From CAZLRH01 sp964562015 (GTDB lineage Bacteria; Verrucomicrobiota; Verrucomicrobiia; Opitutales; JABDGR01), in the NCBI GenBank assembly GCA_964562015.1, contig CAZLRH010000004.1:1-64000 (forward strand): a DNA stretch of 64,000 nt, read 5' to 3'. The notes beneath the pieces were generated by a model. It was not told the DNA's origin. It saw only the letters and a list, made by a program, of their open reading frames with translations, and did no database searches. A program made the position numbers and the translations under genes. This document shows positions 49,934 to 57,542 of the stretch, piece after piece. Position 1 is the first letter of the stretch, and every line of letters begins with the position of its first letter.

Positions 49934-50703
49934 AACCCGTCGCCCTCATCACTGGCGGCAGCCGGGGCATCGGCTTCGGCTGCGCGCAACATCTGGCCCG
50001 CGCGGGCTTCGACCTCGCCATCAACGGCGTGCGCGAGGAAGCCCAGGTGGGCGAACCGCTGGCGGCGTTGCGCGCGCTCGGCGCGGACGTGGCTTACTGC
50101 CGGGGCGACATCGCCACGGCGGAAAGCCGCGCCGCCATTCTCGAGGCTGTGCACAAGAAATTTCAGCGCCTCAACGTGCTGGTCAACAACGCCGGGGTTG
50201 CTCCCAAAGTCCGGCACGATCTGCTCGAGACCACCGAGGAAAGCTGGGACCACGTCGTCGACACCAACCTCAAGGGAGCCTTCTTTTTGACCCAGGCCGT
50301 CGCCCGCTACATGATTGCGCAGCAGAAATCCGACCCGAAGAATTATCGCGGATGCATCATTACCGTGAGTTCCATTTCGGCCACCGTGGTGTCGGTGAAC
50401 CGCGGCGAGTACTGTGTTTCCAAGGCCGGGCTGAGTATGGTCACCGGACTGTTTGCGGCGCGCCTGGGGGAATTCAATTTGCCCGTTTACGAAATCCGCC
50501 CCGGCGTCATCAAGACCGACATGACCAGCGCGGTCACGGCCAAGTACGACAAGCTCATTGACGAAGGCCTCGCGGTCACGCGCCGCTGGGGCTTTCCCGA
50601 CGACGTGGGCCGGGCCGCCGCCGCCCTCGCCCGCGGCGACTTCCCCTACTCCACCGGCCAGGTCATCATGGTCGATGGCGGGATGCTGATTCCGCGGTTG
50701 TGA
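49930..50703 (+). CDS. Short-chain dehydrogenase/reductase (FabG-like)
   Basis: This 257-residue classical SDR has ALITGGSRGIGFGCAQ, VLVNNAGVAP, serine in VSSISATVVSVNRGEYCVSK, the YxxxK catalytic pair (YCVSK), the PGVIKTDM stretch and C-terminal GQVIMVDGGMLIPRL. It starts inside the stop of the Gfo/Idh gene (ATGA). Annotated relatives are called 3-ketoacyl-ACP reductase, but position in this cluster argues for a sugar-acid substrate. It is the last gene before the insertion of REP/RAYT and RHS material. Confidence 0.88.
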   Translation: MKPVALITGGSRGIGFGCAQHLARAGFDLAINGVREEAQVGEPLAALRALGADVAYCRGDIATAESRAAILEAVHKKFQRLNVLVNNAGVAPKVRHDLLETTEESWDHVVDTNLKGAFFLTQAVARYMIAQQKSDPKNYRGCIITVSSISATVVSVNRGEYCVSKAGLSMVTGLFAARLGEFNLPVYEIRPGVIKTDMTSAVTAKYDKLIDEGLAVTRRWGFPDDVGRAAAALARGDFPYSTGQVIMVDGGMLIPRL

Positions 50704-50750
50704 GCGCCAACGATTGAAGGTTTGAAGTGAGTTTCGTGCTCATTTGAAAC

Positions 50751-50906
50751 GGCGCGCTGAGGGCAGCGCGCCCTACCCCTGAACGGTGATTGGGTAGGGC
50801 GCGGTGCCCCCACCGCGCCGCTCTTGTTTTGCTGAAATGGGCATCCCACAAGGGTGGATGGTGAGTCCATTTGGGATTAGGGGTAGAGACGGCTTTCCAA
50901 GCCGTC
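50751..50906. repeat. REP-like element with three competing stems, beside the RAYT gene
   Basis: The 323-base spacer 50704-51026 has no gene. Stem A (50751-50759 with 50764-50772, 9 bp), stem B (GCGCCCTACCC at 50768-50778 with 50792-50802, 11 bp) and stem C (GGCGCGGTG at 50798-50806 with 50811-50819, 9 bp) overlap so that B excludes A and C. A further 8-bp hairpin lies at 50888-50906. Location directly upstream of a RAYT gene suggests a REP/BIME-type substrate. Confidence 0.65.
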
Positions 50907-51026
50907 CGCGGACGCCTGAACTGGTGCCCCTACTCATAATCCATCCACGGAGGACTTTCTTCAAACTGAACCAGCTTCCATGGTGCCATGTCTTGACACG
51001 GATGACCCCGAGGTTCACCGTGGCGC

Positions 51027-51977
51027 ATGGGCCGGCCGTTGCGCATTGAATTTCCGGGGGCGTGCTATCACGTCATCAACCGCGGGCGGTCGCGGCAGAT
51101 TATTTTTGCGCGGCGGGATTCCGCCCGCATTTTCATCGCCACCCTCGGCGAGGCCGCCCGGCGCTTCGGCTGGCGGGTGCATGGCTATGTGGTGATGCTG
51201 AATCATTTTCACCTCGCGGTGGAAACGCCCGCGGCCAACCTCGGCGCCGGCATGCAATGGCTCCAGGTGACGTGGGCGCGGCGCTGGCTGGAATTGGGCC
51301 GCGTTTCGGGCCGGCCCTTTCAGGACCGCTACCGCGCCATCCATGTCGAGCCAGGCCAGCCGCTCGCTGACGTTATTGATTACATCCATCTCAATCCCGC
51401 GCGCGCCAACGTGGTGCCCTTGCGGCGGCTGGGTGAATATCCGTGGAGCAGCCTCGCGGCCTTTGGCGCGCCCACCCGCCCGGCGTGGCTGACGCCCACC
51501 GTGATTTTGCGCGAAACGGGGCCGTGGCCGGATTCCCGCGCCGGCTGGTCACGCTACCTGCGCCATCTGGAACGGCTCGGCTCCAGCGATGCCAGCCGCC
51601 GCCGGCTGTCGTCGGCCCGGCTAAGCCGCCGCCCGTGGATTGGCAGCCGCAAGTTTAGCGAAGAAATCAAAGCGCGACAGAGCGCTGGCCCTCCGTTTTC
51701 ACCTCCACCCACCGATGAAAAAACGTGGACCAAACAACTCGCCCGTTTTGCAACGATTGCCCGCATCAACCTCCGCCGCCTCCCTGCAGCCAAGACCGCC
51801 CCCCCGAAAGCCCTCCTCGCCGCGGCGATGAAGTCCACCACTTCCGCCAGCAACGCCTGGCTCGCCCGGACCCTGCGCGCCGGCCAACCCGCCACGATCA
51901 GCCAGATGGCCCGCCGCGTACGCCTCAACCCCGCCCTCGCGGCCAAACTGGATGGGCTCGTGCAGAAAACGGCCTGA
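51027..51977 (+). CDS. REP-associated tyrosine transposase (RAYT, IS200-like Y1 family)
   Basis: This is a 316-residue single-strand transposase-like nuclease. The Y1 domain (about 1-140) has MGRPLRIEFPGACYHVINRG, the HUH-type motif MLNHFHLAVETP, DRYRAIHVE and the catalytic tyrosine in DYIHLNPARANVV. A basic C-terminal extension follows (RRRLSSARLSRRPWIG), and a region resembling a helix-turn-helix near the end (TISQMARRVRLNPALAAKL). RAYTs move or maintain REP hairpins. One lies just upstream. It is intact and stands at the left edge of the AT-rich island. Confidence 0.9.
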   Translation: MGRPLRIEFPGACYHVINRGRSRQIIFARRDSARIFIATLGEAARRFGWRVHGYVVMLNHFHLAVETPAANLGAGMQWLQVTWARRWLELGRVSGRPFQDRYRAIHVEPGQPLADVIDYIHLNPARANVVPLRRLGEYPWSSLAAFGAPTRPAWLTPTVILRETGPWPDSRAGWSRYLRHLERLGSSDASRRRLSSARLSRRPWIGSRKFSEEIKARQSAGPPFSPPPTDEKTWTKQLARFATIARINLRRLPAAKTAPPKALLAAAMKSTTSASNAWLARTLRAGQPATISQMARRVRLNPALAAKLDGLVQKTA

Positions 51978-52069
51978 TCAACGATGGTCTAGGGTTACAG
52001 AGTGTCCCCTTGCTCACTTTCCGCCATGGTCTAAAAGTTTAACCTGACCCTCTTTCAGGCTTCGTCGGT

Positions 52070-52381
52070 TCATTTATTTTTTACTTTTTTCCAAGGCTCC
52101 CAATGTGTAAGCTCCTGAATTGCTTTGGTTTTGGAAATTACCTTGAGGCGATTCTTTGTCCGCCACCCATTTGATGGCGTTAGCGTTTCAAATGACAAGG
52201 AATTTCCATCCCAATGAATATTTTTTATTTTCAATCTCTCTCCATCACTTTCATCAAAAGCCTCAATTCGGAAGTTCTTATCTTTCTTATCAACAATAAA
52301 AACGTAACTGAGCTGTCCTTCGCCGGCCTGCCATCGGCCAACTAACCAATCTGCCTTGGATTTCCTTTTGTTTGTTTGCAT
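52070..52381 (-). CDS. Small hypothetical protein in the RHS island
   Basis: This 103-residue cytoplasmic-looking protein starts MQTNKRKSKADWLVGRWQAG and contains KNFRIEAFDESDGERLKI, IHWDGNSLSFETLTPSNGW and ends KKVKNK. A lipocalin-like strand pattern (WLVGRW ... YVFIV ... FRIEAF) is possible but unproved. It is rich in Lys/Asn and A+T, unlike the neighbouring pectin genes, which suggests acquisition. Its place downstream of the RHS remnant on the same strand fits an orphan immunity gene. The start at 52381 is the ATG with the AAACAAAC context; 52420 is the alternative. Confidence 0.5.
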   Translation of the reverse strand: MQTNKRKSKADWLVGRWQAGEGQLSYVFIVDKKDKNFRIEAFDESDGERLKIKNIHWDGNSLSFETLTPSNGWRTKNRLKVISKTKAIQELTHWEPWKKVKNK

Positions 52382-52467
52382 AAAATCACCAAGTGGGAGG
52401 GTTTGGCGGTGGTGGGCCACGCGGGCGCGGCACTGGCTTCTTCTGGCCCGTTTGTGGGTCTTGCTAA

Positions 52468-52487
52468 GGGTTGGCGCATGGGTTCAT
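52468..52487. repeat. Cassette-end direct repeat, copy 1
   Basis: GGTTGGCGCATGGGTTCAT ends at 52487 and covers the stop codon of the lipoprotein gene. Copy 2 at 53655-53673 differs at one of 19 bases and lies just past the stop of the membrane-protein gene. Both are in the same orientation. Confidence 0.5.
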
Positions 52488-53191
52488 CTTTTTATTATTT
52501 CTTTGACAAAACCCGTGATGCCTTCATGCCCCTCGTACTGCTCTAGCATTGGCGATTCATCGGTAAACAATCTAAAAGCGAAGCATCGGCCATCAAGAAA
52601 GTAAACGTTGATGTTAATATCTTTTCCACCCTTTGTCATATCTCGTATAAAACCATAAAACTCATATTCCGAAGAAATGGTAAACACAGGTGTATGTAGC
52701 CTATGAACATTACAATAAGCAATTATTGCGCTTCGAGTTTCGGCAGCAGTCTGGCCAAACGCAATTCCTAGCGCGCCAAGGCCAAGAACATCATCCAAAG
52801 AATTGGGTGTTACACCCCTGCGATAACCCGACCCATCCCCCATAACTGAAGTGATAGATGTGGTTAGGGCAAATAAATTGCCTTCTTCCTTAGGTATGCC
52901 GTCTAAAAACCAAATTTCAAAGTTATCATAACCCCAATCACGAGGGAAAAAAATGACTGATTGACCGGAACTTACCGCCGCTTCCGCAAATCCGTAGTCG
53001 TAAAAAACCAGTTTGCTCGCATCAGCCAACCGCCATTTATAGAGATTAGATACATAGTCAATTTTTGCCACCTCGTCATGTGGCACGCCACCAACCACGG
53101 CAAGGGGAACCGCTGGTCTATGAGATGGCGTCGTGCATCCCACAAGAAATGCAGCGAGACCGAAAATGCTGACTTTAATATGGCCAAACAT
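52484..53191 (-). CDS. Orphan lipoprotein next to RHS remnant (possible immunity protein)
   Basis: This 235-residue predicted lipoprotein has the signal MFGHIKVSIFGLAAFLVGC, with lipobox FLVGC, followed by TTPSHRPAVPLAVVGGVPHDE. The mature domain has VIFFPRDWGYDNFEIWFLDG and INVYFLDGRCFAFRLFTDE. I recognise no family. The start at 53191 overlaps by 17 bases the end of a short out-of-frame reading frame that continues from an RHS-repeat fragment. That is how a toxin-immunity pair would be arranged. The longer frame starting at 53539 would fuse RHS sequence to the lipoprotein and bury the signal peptide, so it was rejected. Confidence 0.55.
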   Translation of the reverse strand: MFGHIKVSIFGLAAFLVGCTTPSHRPAVPLAVVGGVPHDEVAKIDYVSNLYKWRLADASKLVFYDYGFAEAAVSSGQSVIFFPRDWGYDNFEIWFLDGIPKEEGNLFALTTSITSVMGDGSGYRRGVTPNSLDDVLGLGALGIAFGQTAAETRSAIIAYCNVHRLHTPVFTISSEYEFYGFIRDMTKGGKDININVYFLDGRCFAFRLFTDESPMLEQYEGHEGITGFVKEIIKR

Positions 53192-53357
53192 AATTTGCAT
53201 CGGTGCCCGCAGCAATGCCTTTAAGCTCATCCCAAAAAGTTTGTCCGAAGATTGTACCCGCCCAGGCCTGCCAGTCCGGGTGATCCTTATCAAATTGGGT
53301 CTCTTGGTTAAAGTTTGGATGGTAAACTGTAATTGTCCCGCCTCTCGGTAGTAGTTG
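53175..53357 (-). pseudogene. Out-of-frame RHS C-terminal (toxin-tip-like) fragment
   Basis: A 60-residue open stretch with no ATG start reads GGTITVYHPNFNQETQFDKD and then HPDWQAWAGTIFGQTFWDEL before ending VWPY-stop. Its composition is protein-like (Trp, Asp, Gln, Tyr spread evenly), unlike shadow frames here. It begins where the RHS-repeat frame stops looking like RHS, in a different frame, and its TAA overlaps the lipoprotein ATG. The natural reading is the end of a polymorphic-toxin gene joined to its RHS repeats by a deletion or frameshift. Confidence 0.45.
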
Positions 53358-53520
53358 TCAATCGCCGTCAGGCGATTGAGGTTGTCGTAACTCTTGGACG
53401 TGGAGAAGGTCGTGTTGGCGTTGTGCTTGGAGGTGACGTTGGCAATCAACGTGCTGTTCGCGACATAGCTGTAGCCCACCGAGTCGTTGCCCCACGTCAC
53501 ATTAGCAAGGCGGCCTAGGA
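53343..53520 (-). pseudogene. RHS/YD-repeat protein fragment
   Basis: About 58 residues show YD-repeat sequence: GRLANVTWGNDSVGYSYVAN, then FSTSKSYDNLNRLTAI. The phrase YDNLNRLT is the RHS hallmark. Both sides are missing: upstream the frame enters an intergenic repeat within a few codons, and downstream the sequence changes frame. It is therefore a remnant of a large RHS toxin gene, not a functional protein. Confidence 0.7.
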
Positions 53521-53521
53521 T

Positions 53522-53580
53522 TTGAACCACAGAGATCACGGAGAACGCGAAGACAGCAGGTTTAACCGCAGATTACGCCG
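53522..53580. repeat. CAGAG / CAGATT-type short-period repeat
   Basis: TTGAACCACAGAG is followed by ATCACGGAG, AACGCGAAG units and then AACCGCAGATT and ACGCCGATG units. It belongs to the family at 1.75, 20.2, 26.5, 29.5 and 34.3 kb. It directly abuts the broken end of the RHS fragment, so it may mark the deletion point. Confidence 0.6.
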
Positions 53581-53654
53581 ATGGGCATGGATGGGAACTA
53601 AGCACTAAGTACAAAGCACCAGAACACTTGTTAGAAGGGCACTTCCGCTGCTAT

Positions 53655-53673
53655 GGTTGGCGCGTGGGTTCAT
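53655..53673. repeat. Cassette-end direct repeat, copy 2
   Basis: GGTTGGCGCGTGGGTTCAT lies just downstream of the membrane-protein gene (minus strand) and matches copy 1 at 52469-52487 in 18 of 19 positions. Confidence 0.5.
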
Positions 53674-53677
53674 TTTT

Positions 53678-54103
53678 TTAATAAGCGACAAATAAATTCT
53701 TACTCCACGACGGAAAATATTTATAAAACTCAACACTAACGAACGCAGAGTGAAAGCGCACAAAAAACGAAAAAAAGATGCAAACAATAATCGCAATATA
53801 TAAAGACTTTTGCCGATTGAGCAATTGCCTCAAGCGAAGCAGAATCCAAAAGATAAGAGCAAACTGCAGAAATGGGATAACAAAAAACGCCACTATGGCG
53901 ATAACACGGCTGTATGAAAGGAGTTCAGGGCCAATTCCGTAATACGCGCTCCAAATGTAGTTCTCATAAAATCCAGTTTTGCGGTTATATGAAAAATACG
54001 GCAGGACGACACCAGACAGTATCGAAGCGACTGCCAAAAAGAAGCTGACCAAAGCTGTTGCTGCCTGCTTCATTAATGAGGTGTGAGACAACAGGTAGGA
54101 CAT
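53678..54103 (-). CDS. Four-helix hypothetical membrane protein
   Basis: This 141-residue, strongly A+T-rich gene encodes hydrophobic segments at about 11-36, 58-90 (two close helices) and 96-120 with aromatic-rich loops (NYIWSAYYGIGPELLSYSR). It ends EFYKYFPSWSKNLFVAY. There is no family match. ATG at 54073 (MKQAATALVSFF) is an alternative start that removes 10 residues. Gene size, membrane character, base composition and position beside an RHS remnant would fit an immunity protein for a membrane-acting toxin, but this is only inference. Confidence 0.5.
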   Translation of the reverse strand: MSYLLSHTSLMKQAATALVSFFLAVASILSGVVLPYFSYNRKTGFYENYIWSAYYGIGPELLSYSRVIAIVAFFVIPFLQFALIFWILLRLRQLLNRQKSLYIAIIVCIFFSFFVRFHSAFVSVEFYKYFPSWSKNLFVAY

Positions 54104-54558
54104 TTTGATAAATATAGCATCATTGAGCGAGCGTTATTCAGGTTTAATATGAAGAGCCCAAAAGGGGTCAGGTTGACCCTTTCCCCCAAAGGCGGGCGAG
54201 GTCGGACGGGGGCGGCAACCGCCGGCGGGCGGCGGCGGCCAGTTTGCTGGCCTAGTTGGGGCGGGCGGCAAACCGTTGGGCGAGTTAGGGGTTGGAAGGT
54301 TGGGGGTGGCGGAAGGCGGTCGCGGCCAATTTGCGCACGTTGCCGGGGCTGGTCGAGCCGAATTTGCCGGGCTGGCGGGGGCTGGAGGCTTGGGTCTGTT
54401 TTGTGCTGAGAGGCACGGACGGCGCCACTTGGCGGGGCTGCAATCTGTTCGTGAATAGGAATGAAACGGGACGGGCCAGAACCACGGGAGTTTTCCCCAA
54501 ACCTTTCCCTTGCGGAGGGCGGGTTATTCTCTCAACATCGCCCTTCCCATTTCTCCCG
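54104..54558. other. 455-base G-rich spacer upstream of kduI
   Basis: No supported gene. The stretch 54160-54440 is strongly G-rich on the plus strand, with many GGG and GGCGG runs. The frame that continues upstream from kduI (54292) has no recognisable domain and is rejected. The right GGGTCAGGTT copy lies here. The last ~100 bases should hold the kduI promoter and ribosome-binding site, but I see no clear -35/-10. Confidence 0.5.
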
Positions 54559-55389
54559 ATGGATTTGATCCGTTCGCATCACCCCGATTCCTTCAAGCAG
54601 CTCGACACCGCGGCCTTGCGGCGCGACTATTTGGTCGCCGGCCTCTTCGTGCCCGGGCGCATCGAAGCCCGTTATTGGGAGGTGGACCGGAGCATCATCG
54701 GCGCCGCCATGCCGCAGGGGACGCCGCTCGAGCTGTCCGCCGGCAAGGAACTGGCCGCACAGTATTTTTGCGAGCGGCGCGAAATCGGCATCGTCAATCT
54801 CGGCGCTCCGGGCGTGGTCGAAACCGACGGCACCCGCCACGCCTTGGGGAAACTCGACTCCCTATATATTGGACGCGGGGTCAAAAAAGTCACGTTTGCG
54901 TCGGACGACCCGCATCATCCGTCCCATTTTTATTTTGTGAGTTACCCGGCGCATACAGCCTATCCGGTTAAGCGCGTGCCCATCACCTCCGCGCAAGTGC
55001 TCGAGCTGGGCGCGCCCGAAACCGCCAACCGCCGCCGCTTGTGCAAGCTGCTCGTGCCAGGCTTGGTGGAATCCTGCCAGTTGGTCATGGGCATCACGTT
55101 GCTGGAGCCGGGCAGCGTTTGGAACACGATGCCCAGCCACACGCATGAACGCCGTTCCGAGGTTTATCTTTATTTCGACGTGCCGCCAAAATCCGTGGTG
55201 ATGCATTACCTCGGGCGTCCGCAGGAGACGCGCCACCTCGTTGTGCGCGACCGCGAGGCGGCCCTTTCGCCGAACTGGTCCATCCATTGCGGCTCGGGCA
55301 CCACCGCCTACGGTTTCGTCTGGTGCATGGGCGGAGAAAACCAGGAATTCACGGACATGGATGCCGTGGCCATGGAGGATTTGCGATGA
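54559..55389 (+). CDS. kduI: KduI, 5-dehydro-4-deoxy-D-glucuronate isomerase
   Basis: KduI converts 5-keto-4-deoxyuronate, formed from unsaturated uronates, to 3-deoxy-D-glycero-2,5-hexodiulosonate. The 276-residue cupin-fold enzyme has HHPDSFKQLDTAALRRDYLV, AGKELAAQYFCERREIGIVN, LDSLYIGRGVKKVTFAS, the zinc ligands H194, H196 and E201 in SHTHERRSEVYLYFD, and H243 in NWSIHCGSGT. The C-terminal WCMGGENQEF is typical. Its stop overlaps the start of kduD (ATGA). The product feeds KduD. Confidence 0.97.
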   Translation: MDLIRSHHPDSFKQLDTAALRRDYLVAGLFVPGRIEARYWEVDRSIIGAAMPQGTPLELSAGKELAAQYFCERREIGIVNLGAPGVVETDGTRHALGKLDSLYIGRGVKKVTFASDDPHHPSHFYFVSYPAHTAYPVKRVPITSAQVLELGAPETANRRRLCKLLVPGLVESCQLVMGITLLEPGSVWNTMPSHTHERRSEVYLYFDVPPKSVVMHYLGRPQETRHLVVRDREAALSPNWSIHCGSGTTAYGFVWCMGGENQEFTDMDAVAMEDLR

Positions 55390-56165
55390 GCGCCCCCACC
55401 CCGTCGGTGTTAAATTTATTCAAGCTCGACGGACGCGTCGCGCTCGTGACCGGAGCCTCTCGCGGACTGGGAGCCTCGATGGCCTCCGCGCTCGCGGAAG
55501 CCGGCGCGAAAGTCGCCCTCGCCGCGCGTAGTGATCTGCAAACCACCGCGAAGCACATCCGCGCCCAGGGCGGCGAATGCGAAGCGTTCACCACCGACCT
55601 CGCCGACCGCTCCGCCGCGGCCAAGCTCGTTGAGGCGGTGATCGCCCGGTTTGGAAAAATTGACATCCTCGTCAATAATGCCGGCATCATCCGCCGCGCG
55701 AATTTCCTCGAATACTCCGATCAGGATTGGGACGACGTGCTCGATGTGAACCTGCGCTCGGTGTTCGTCCTAAGCCGCGAATTTGCCCGCCGCGTGGCGG
55801 AGAAAAAGGCGCGCGGCCAGATTATCAATATCGCGTCGATGCTCTCGTTTCAGGGCGGCATTCGCGTTTCGGCCTACACCGCCGCAAAGAGCGCGCTCGC
55901 CGGCCTCACCAAGGCGATGTGCAATGAGCTCGCCCCGCTCGGCATCAATGTCAATGCCATCGCCCCAGGTTACATGGCGACCGACAACACCGCGGCACTG
56001 CGCGCCGACGCCGCTCGCAACCGCTCCATCCTGGAGCGCATCCCCGCAGGCCGCTGGGGCGAGTCCGACGACCTCAAAGGCGCGGTGGTGTTTCTCGCCT
56101 CGGAAGCTTCGGCCTACGTGCACGGCGTCACCCTGCCGGTGGACGGCGGGTGGCTCTCGCGCTAA
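55386..56165 (+). CDS. kduD: KduD, 2-dehydro-3-deoxy-D-gluconate 5-dehydrogenase
   Basis: KduD reduces the KduI product to 2-keto-3-deoxygluconate with NADH. The 259-residue SDR has LFKLDGRVALVTGASRGLG (22-29 is the cofactor loop), ILVNNAGIIRRANFLEYSD, S151 in NIASMLSFQGGIRV, Y164 and K168 in SAYTAAK, and the KduD-like GRWGESDDLKGAVVFLASEA ending VDGGWLSR. NNAGIIRR and MLSFQGG are characteristic of KduD among SDRs. It is translationally coupled to kduI. Confidence 0.96.
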   Translation: MSAPTPSVLNLFKLDGRVALVTGASRGLGASMASALAEAGAKVALAARSDLQTTAKHIRAQGGECEAFTTDLADRSAAAKLVEAVIARFGKIDILVNNAGIIRRANFLEYSDQDWDDVLDVNLRSVFVLSREFARRVAEKKARGQIINIASMLSFQGGIRVSAYTAAKSALAGLTKAMCNELAPLGINVNAIAPGYMATDNTAALRADAARNRSILERIPAGRWGESDDLKGAVVFLASEASAYVHGVTLPVDGGWLSR

Positions 56166-56195
56166 CATTTCGTTTTTCCCGTTACCCCTTCTCCC

Positions 56196-57509
56196 ATGAA
56201 ATCAAGTCTCTGTCTGGCCCTCCTGACGGCACTGCTAACCATCACCGCCTCCGGCGCTCCGGCCCCGGGTGCACCCGGCAAACTCGTGGTCACGGTCACC
56301 AACGACCTCGCCCTCGCCCGCCCCGCGGAAACCATTTCCGTGCCCTTTGCGCAAATCCGCAGCCTGCTGGATCCCGCGCACGCGAACCCGGCGCAATATT
56401 GGAACACCACGCGCAATGTCCCGCTCGTGCGCTTTGACAACCTCCTCGTCAAGGACGCCGCCGGCAAAGTCGTCGCCTCGCAAGTCACCAATCTCGACAC
56501 CAAAGGCGGCCGCAATTACGAATATAACGACCTGCTTTTTCAGCACGATTTCGCCGCGGGCGAAAAGAGCGCGACCTTCACCATCGAAGCCGTGGAAGGC
56601 CAGGTGCCGCCGTATCCCGCGAAAGTTTACGGACGGTTTGTGCCAGACCGCCTCGACGACTTCGCCTGGGAAAACGATTTGATCGCGCACCGCATTTACG
56701 GGCCCGCCCTGGAACTACCCAGCGCCGGGCCGGACCAGATGCCCGTGGGCGGCAGCGGCATCGACGTGTGGAGCAAGCGCTTCTCCTATTTCATGATCGA
56801 CCGCTGGTACGGCAAGGACCACAACGCCCTGCACACGGAAACCGGCGAGGGACTCGACATGTATGAAACCGGCCAGGCGCGCGGCGAAGGCGGTCTGGGC
56901 ATTTGGGACGGCGAGACCCTGCACGTCTCGCGCGATTTTCGCACTTGGAAAGTCCTGGCGAACGGCCCCCTGCGCCTCGTGTTCGAACTTGGCTACGAAC
57001 CGTGGGACGCCGGCAACGGCGTGCAAGTTTCCGAAGTCAAGCGCTTTACCATGGACGCCGGCCATTATCTCGATCAGGTCCAGAGCACCTTTACCTTCAC
57101 GGGCGCAAATGAACTCACCGTGGGCATCGGCCTGACGATGCACAGCAATCGCGGCGAAACCACCGGCATCACGCCGACCACCGACGAGAAAAATTTCTGG
57201 GAAACCTTGTGGGAAGTTTATCCGACGAACGGCGAGATGGGCGTGGGCGTGTTGCTCGCGCCGGACGCCGCCTTCACCGGCTTTGCGCAATCCCAGAAAA
57301 ATCTGCCTGCCTCGCCGGGCCTGCGGCCCGACAAACTCATTCTCGCGAAAGTGAAATCCGGCGTGCCGCTCGTCTATTACTCCGGCGCAGCCTGGAATCA
57401 ACTCGGGCCCGTGACCACAAACGACCAGTGGACCGCGTACGTCGGCGGCTGGGCGCAACGTCTGCGCTCGCCGCTCAAAGTGGACGTCGCCCTCGCTCCG
57501 GCCAAATAA
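56196..57509 (+). CDS. DUF4861-family exported protein
   Basis: This is a 437-residue protein with a signal peptide (MKSSLCLALLTALLTITASG). The N-terminal ~120 residues are a beta domain (VTVTNDLALARPAETISVPF, VRFDNLLVKDAAGKVVASQV). The rest matches DUF4861, with FAWENDLIAHRIYGPAL, GSGIDVWSKRFSYFMIDRWY, HTETGEGLDMYETGQARGEG, LGIWDGETLHVSRDFRTWKV and AYVGGWAQRL. DUF4861 proteins recur in pectin and uronate utilisation loci of Bacteroidota and Verrucomicrobiota, and the fold resembles a lyase or mutarotase sandwich. The enzymatic role is unproved. It is 30 bases after kduD. Confidence 0.82.
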   Translation: MKSSLCLALLTALLTITASGAPAPGAPGKLVVTVTNDLALARPAETISVPFAQIRSLLDPAHANPAQYWNTTRNVPLVRFDNLLVKDAAGKVVASQVTNLDTKGGRNYEYNDLLFQHDFAAGEKSATFTIEAVEGQVPPYPAKVYGRFVPDRLDDFAWENDLIAHRIYGPALELPSAGPDQMPVGGSGIDVWSKRFSYFMIDRWYGKDHNALHTETGEGLDMYETGQARGEGGLGIWDGETLHVSRDFRTWKVLANGPLRLVFELGYEPWDAGNGVQVSEVKRFTMDAGHYLDQVQSTFTFTGANELTVGIGLTMHSNRGETTGITPTTDEKNFWETLWEVYPTNGEMGVGVLLAPDAAFTGFAQSQKNLPASPGLRPDKLILAKVKSGVPLVYYSGAAWNQLGPVTTNDQWTAYVGGWAQRLRSPLKVDVALAPAK

Positions 57510-57542
57510 ATCGCCGGTTATCATCCTGCCCCCGCCTCAGCC

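Larger units (their letters stand above)
52041..54174. repeat. Inverted GGGTCAGGTT pair bounding the AT-rich island
   Basis: AACCTGACCC at 52041-52050 and GGGTCAGGTT at 54165-54174 are exact reverse complements. They lie just outside the left and right limits of the AT-rich block. The right copy sits in a small dyad, GGTCA-GGT-TGACC (54166-54178). No target-site duplication was found by eye. Confidence 0.4.

Noticed and set aside
52484..53539. A single 351-residue RHS-lipoprotein fusion protein
   Set aside because: The signal peptide and lipobox would be internal, and the RHS similarity ends with a frame change before the lipoprotein start.
54292..54558. N-terminal extension of kduI
   Set aside because: The upstream frame is G-rich low-information sequence with no family match, and ATG at 54559 gives a standard-length KduI.
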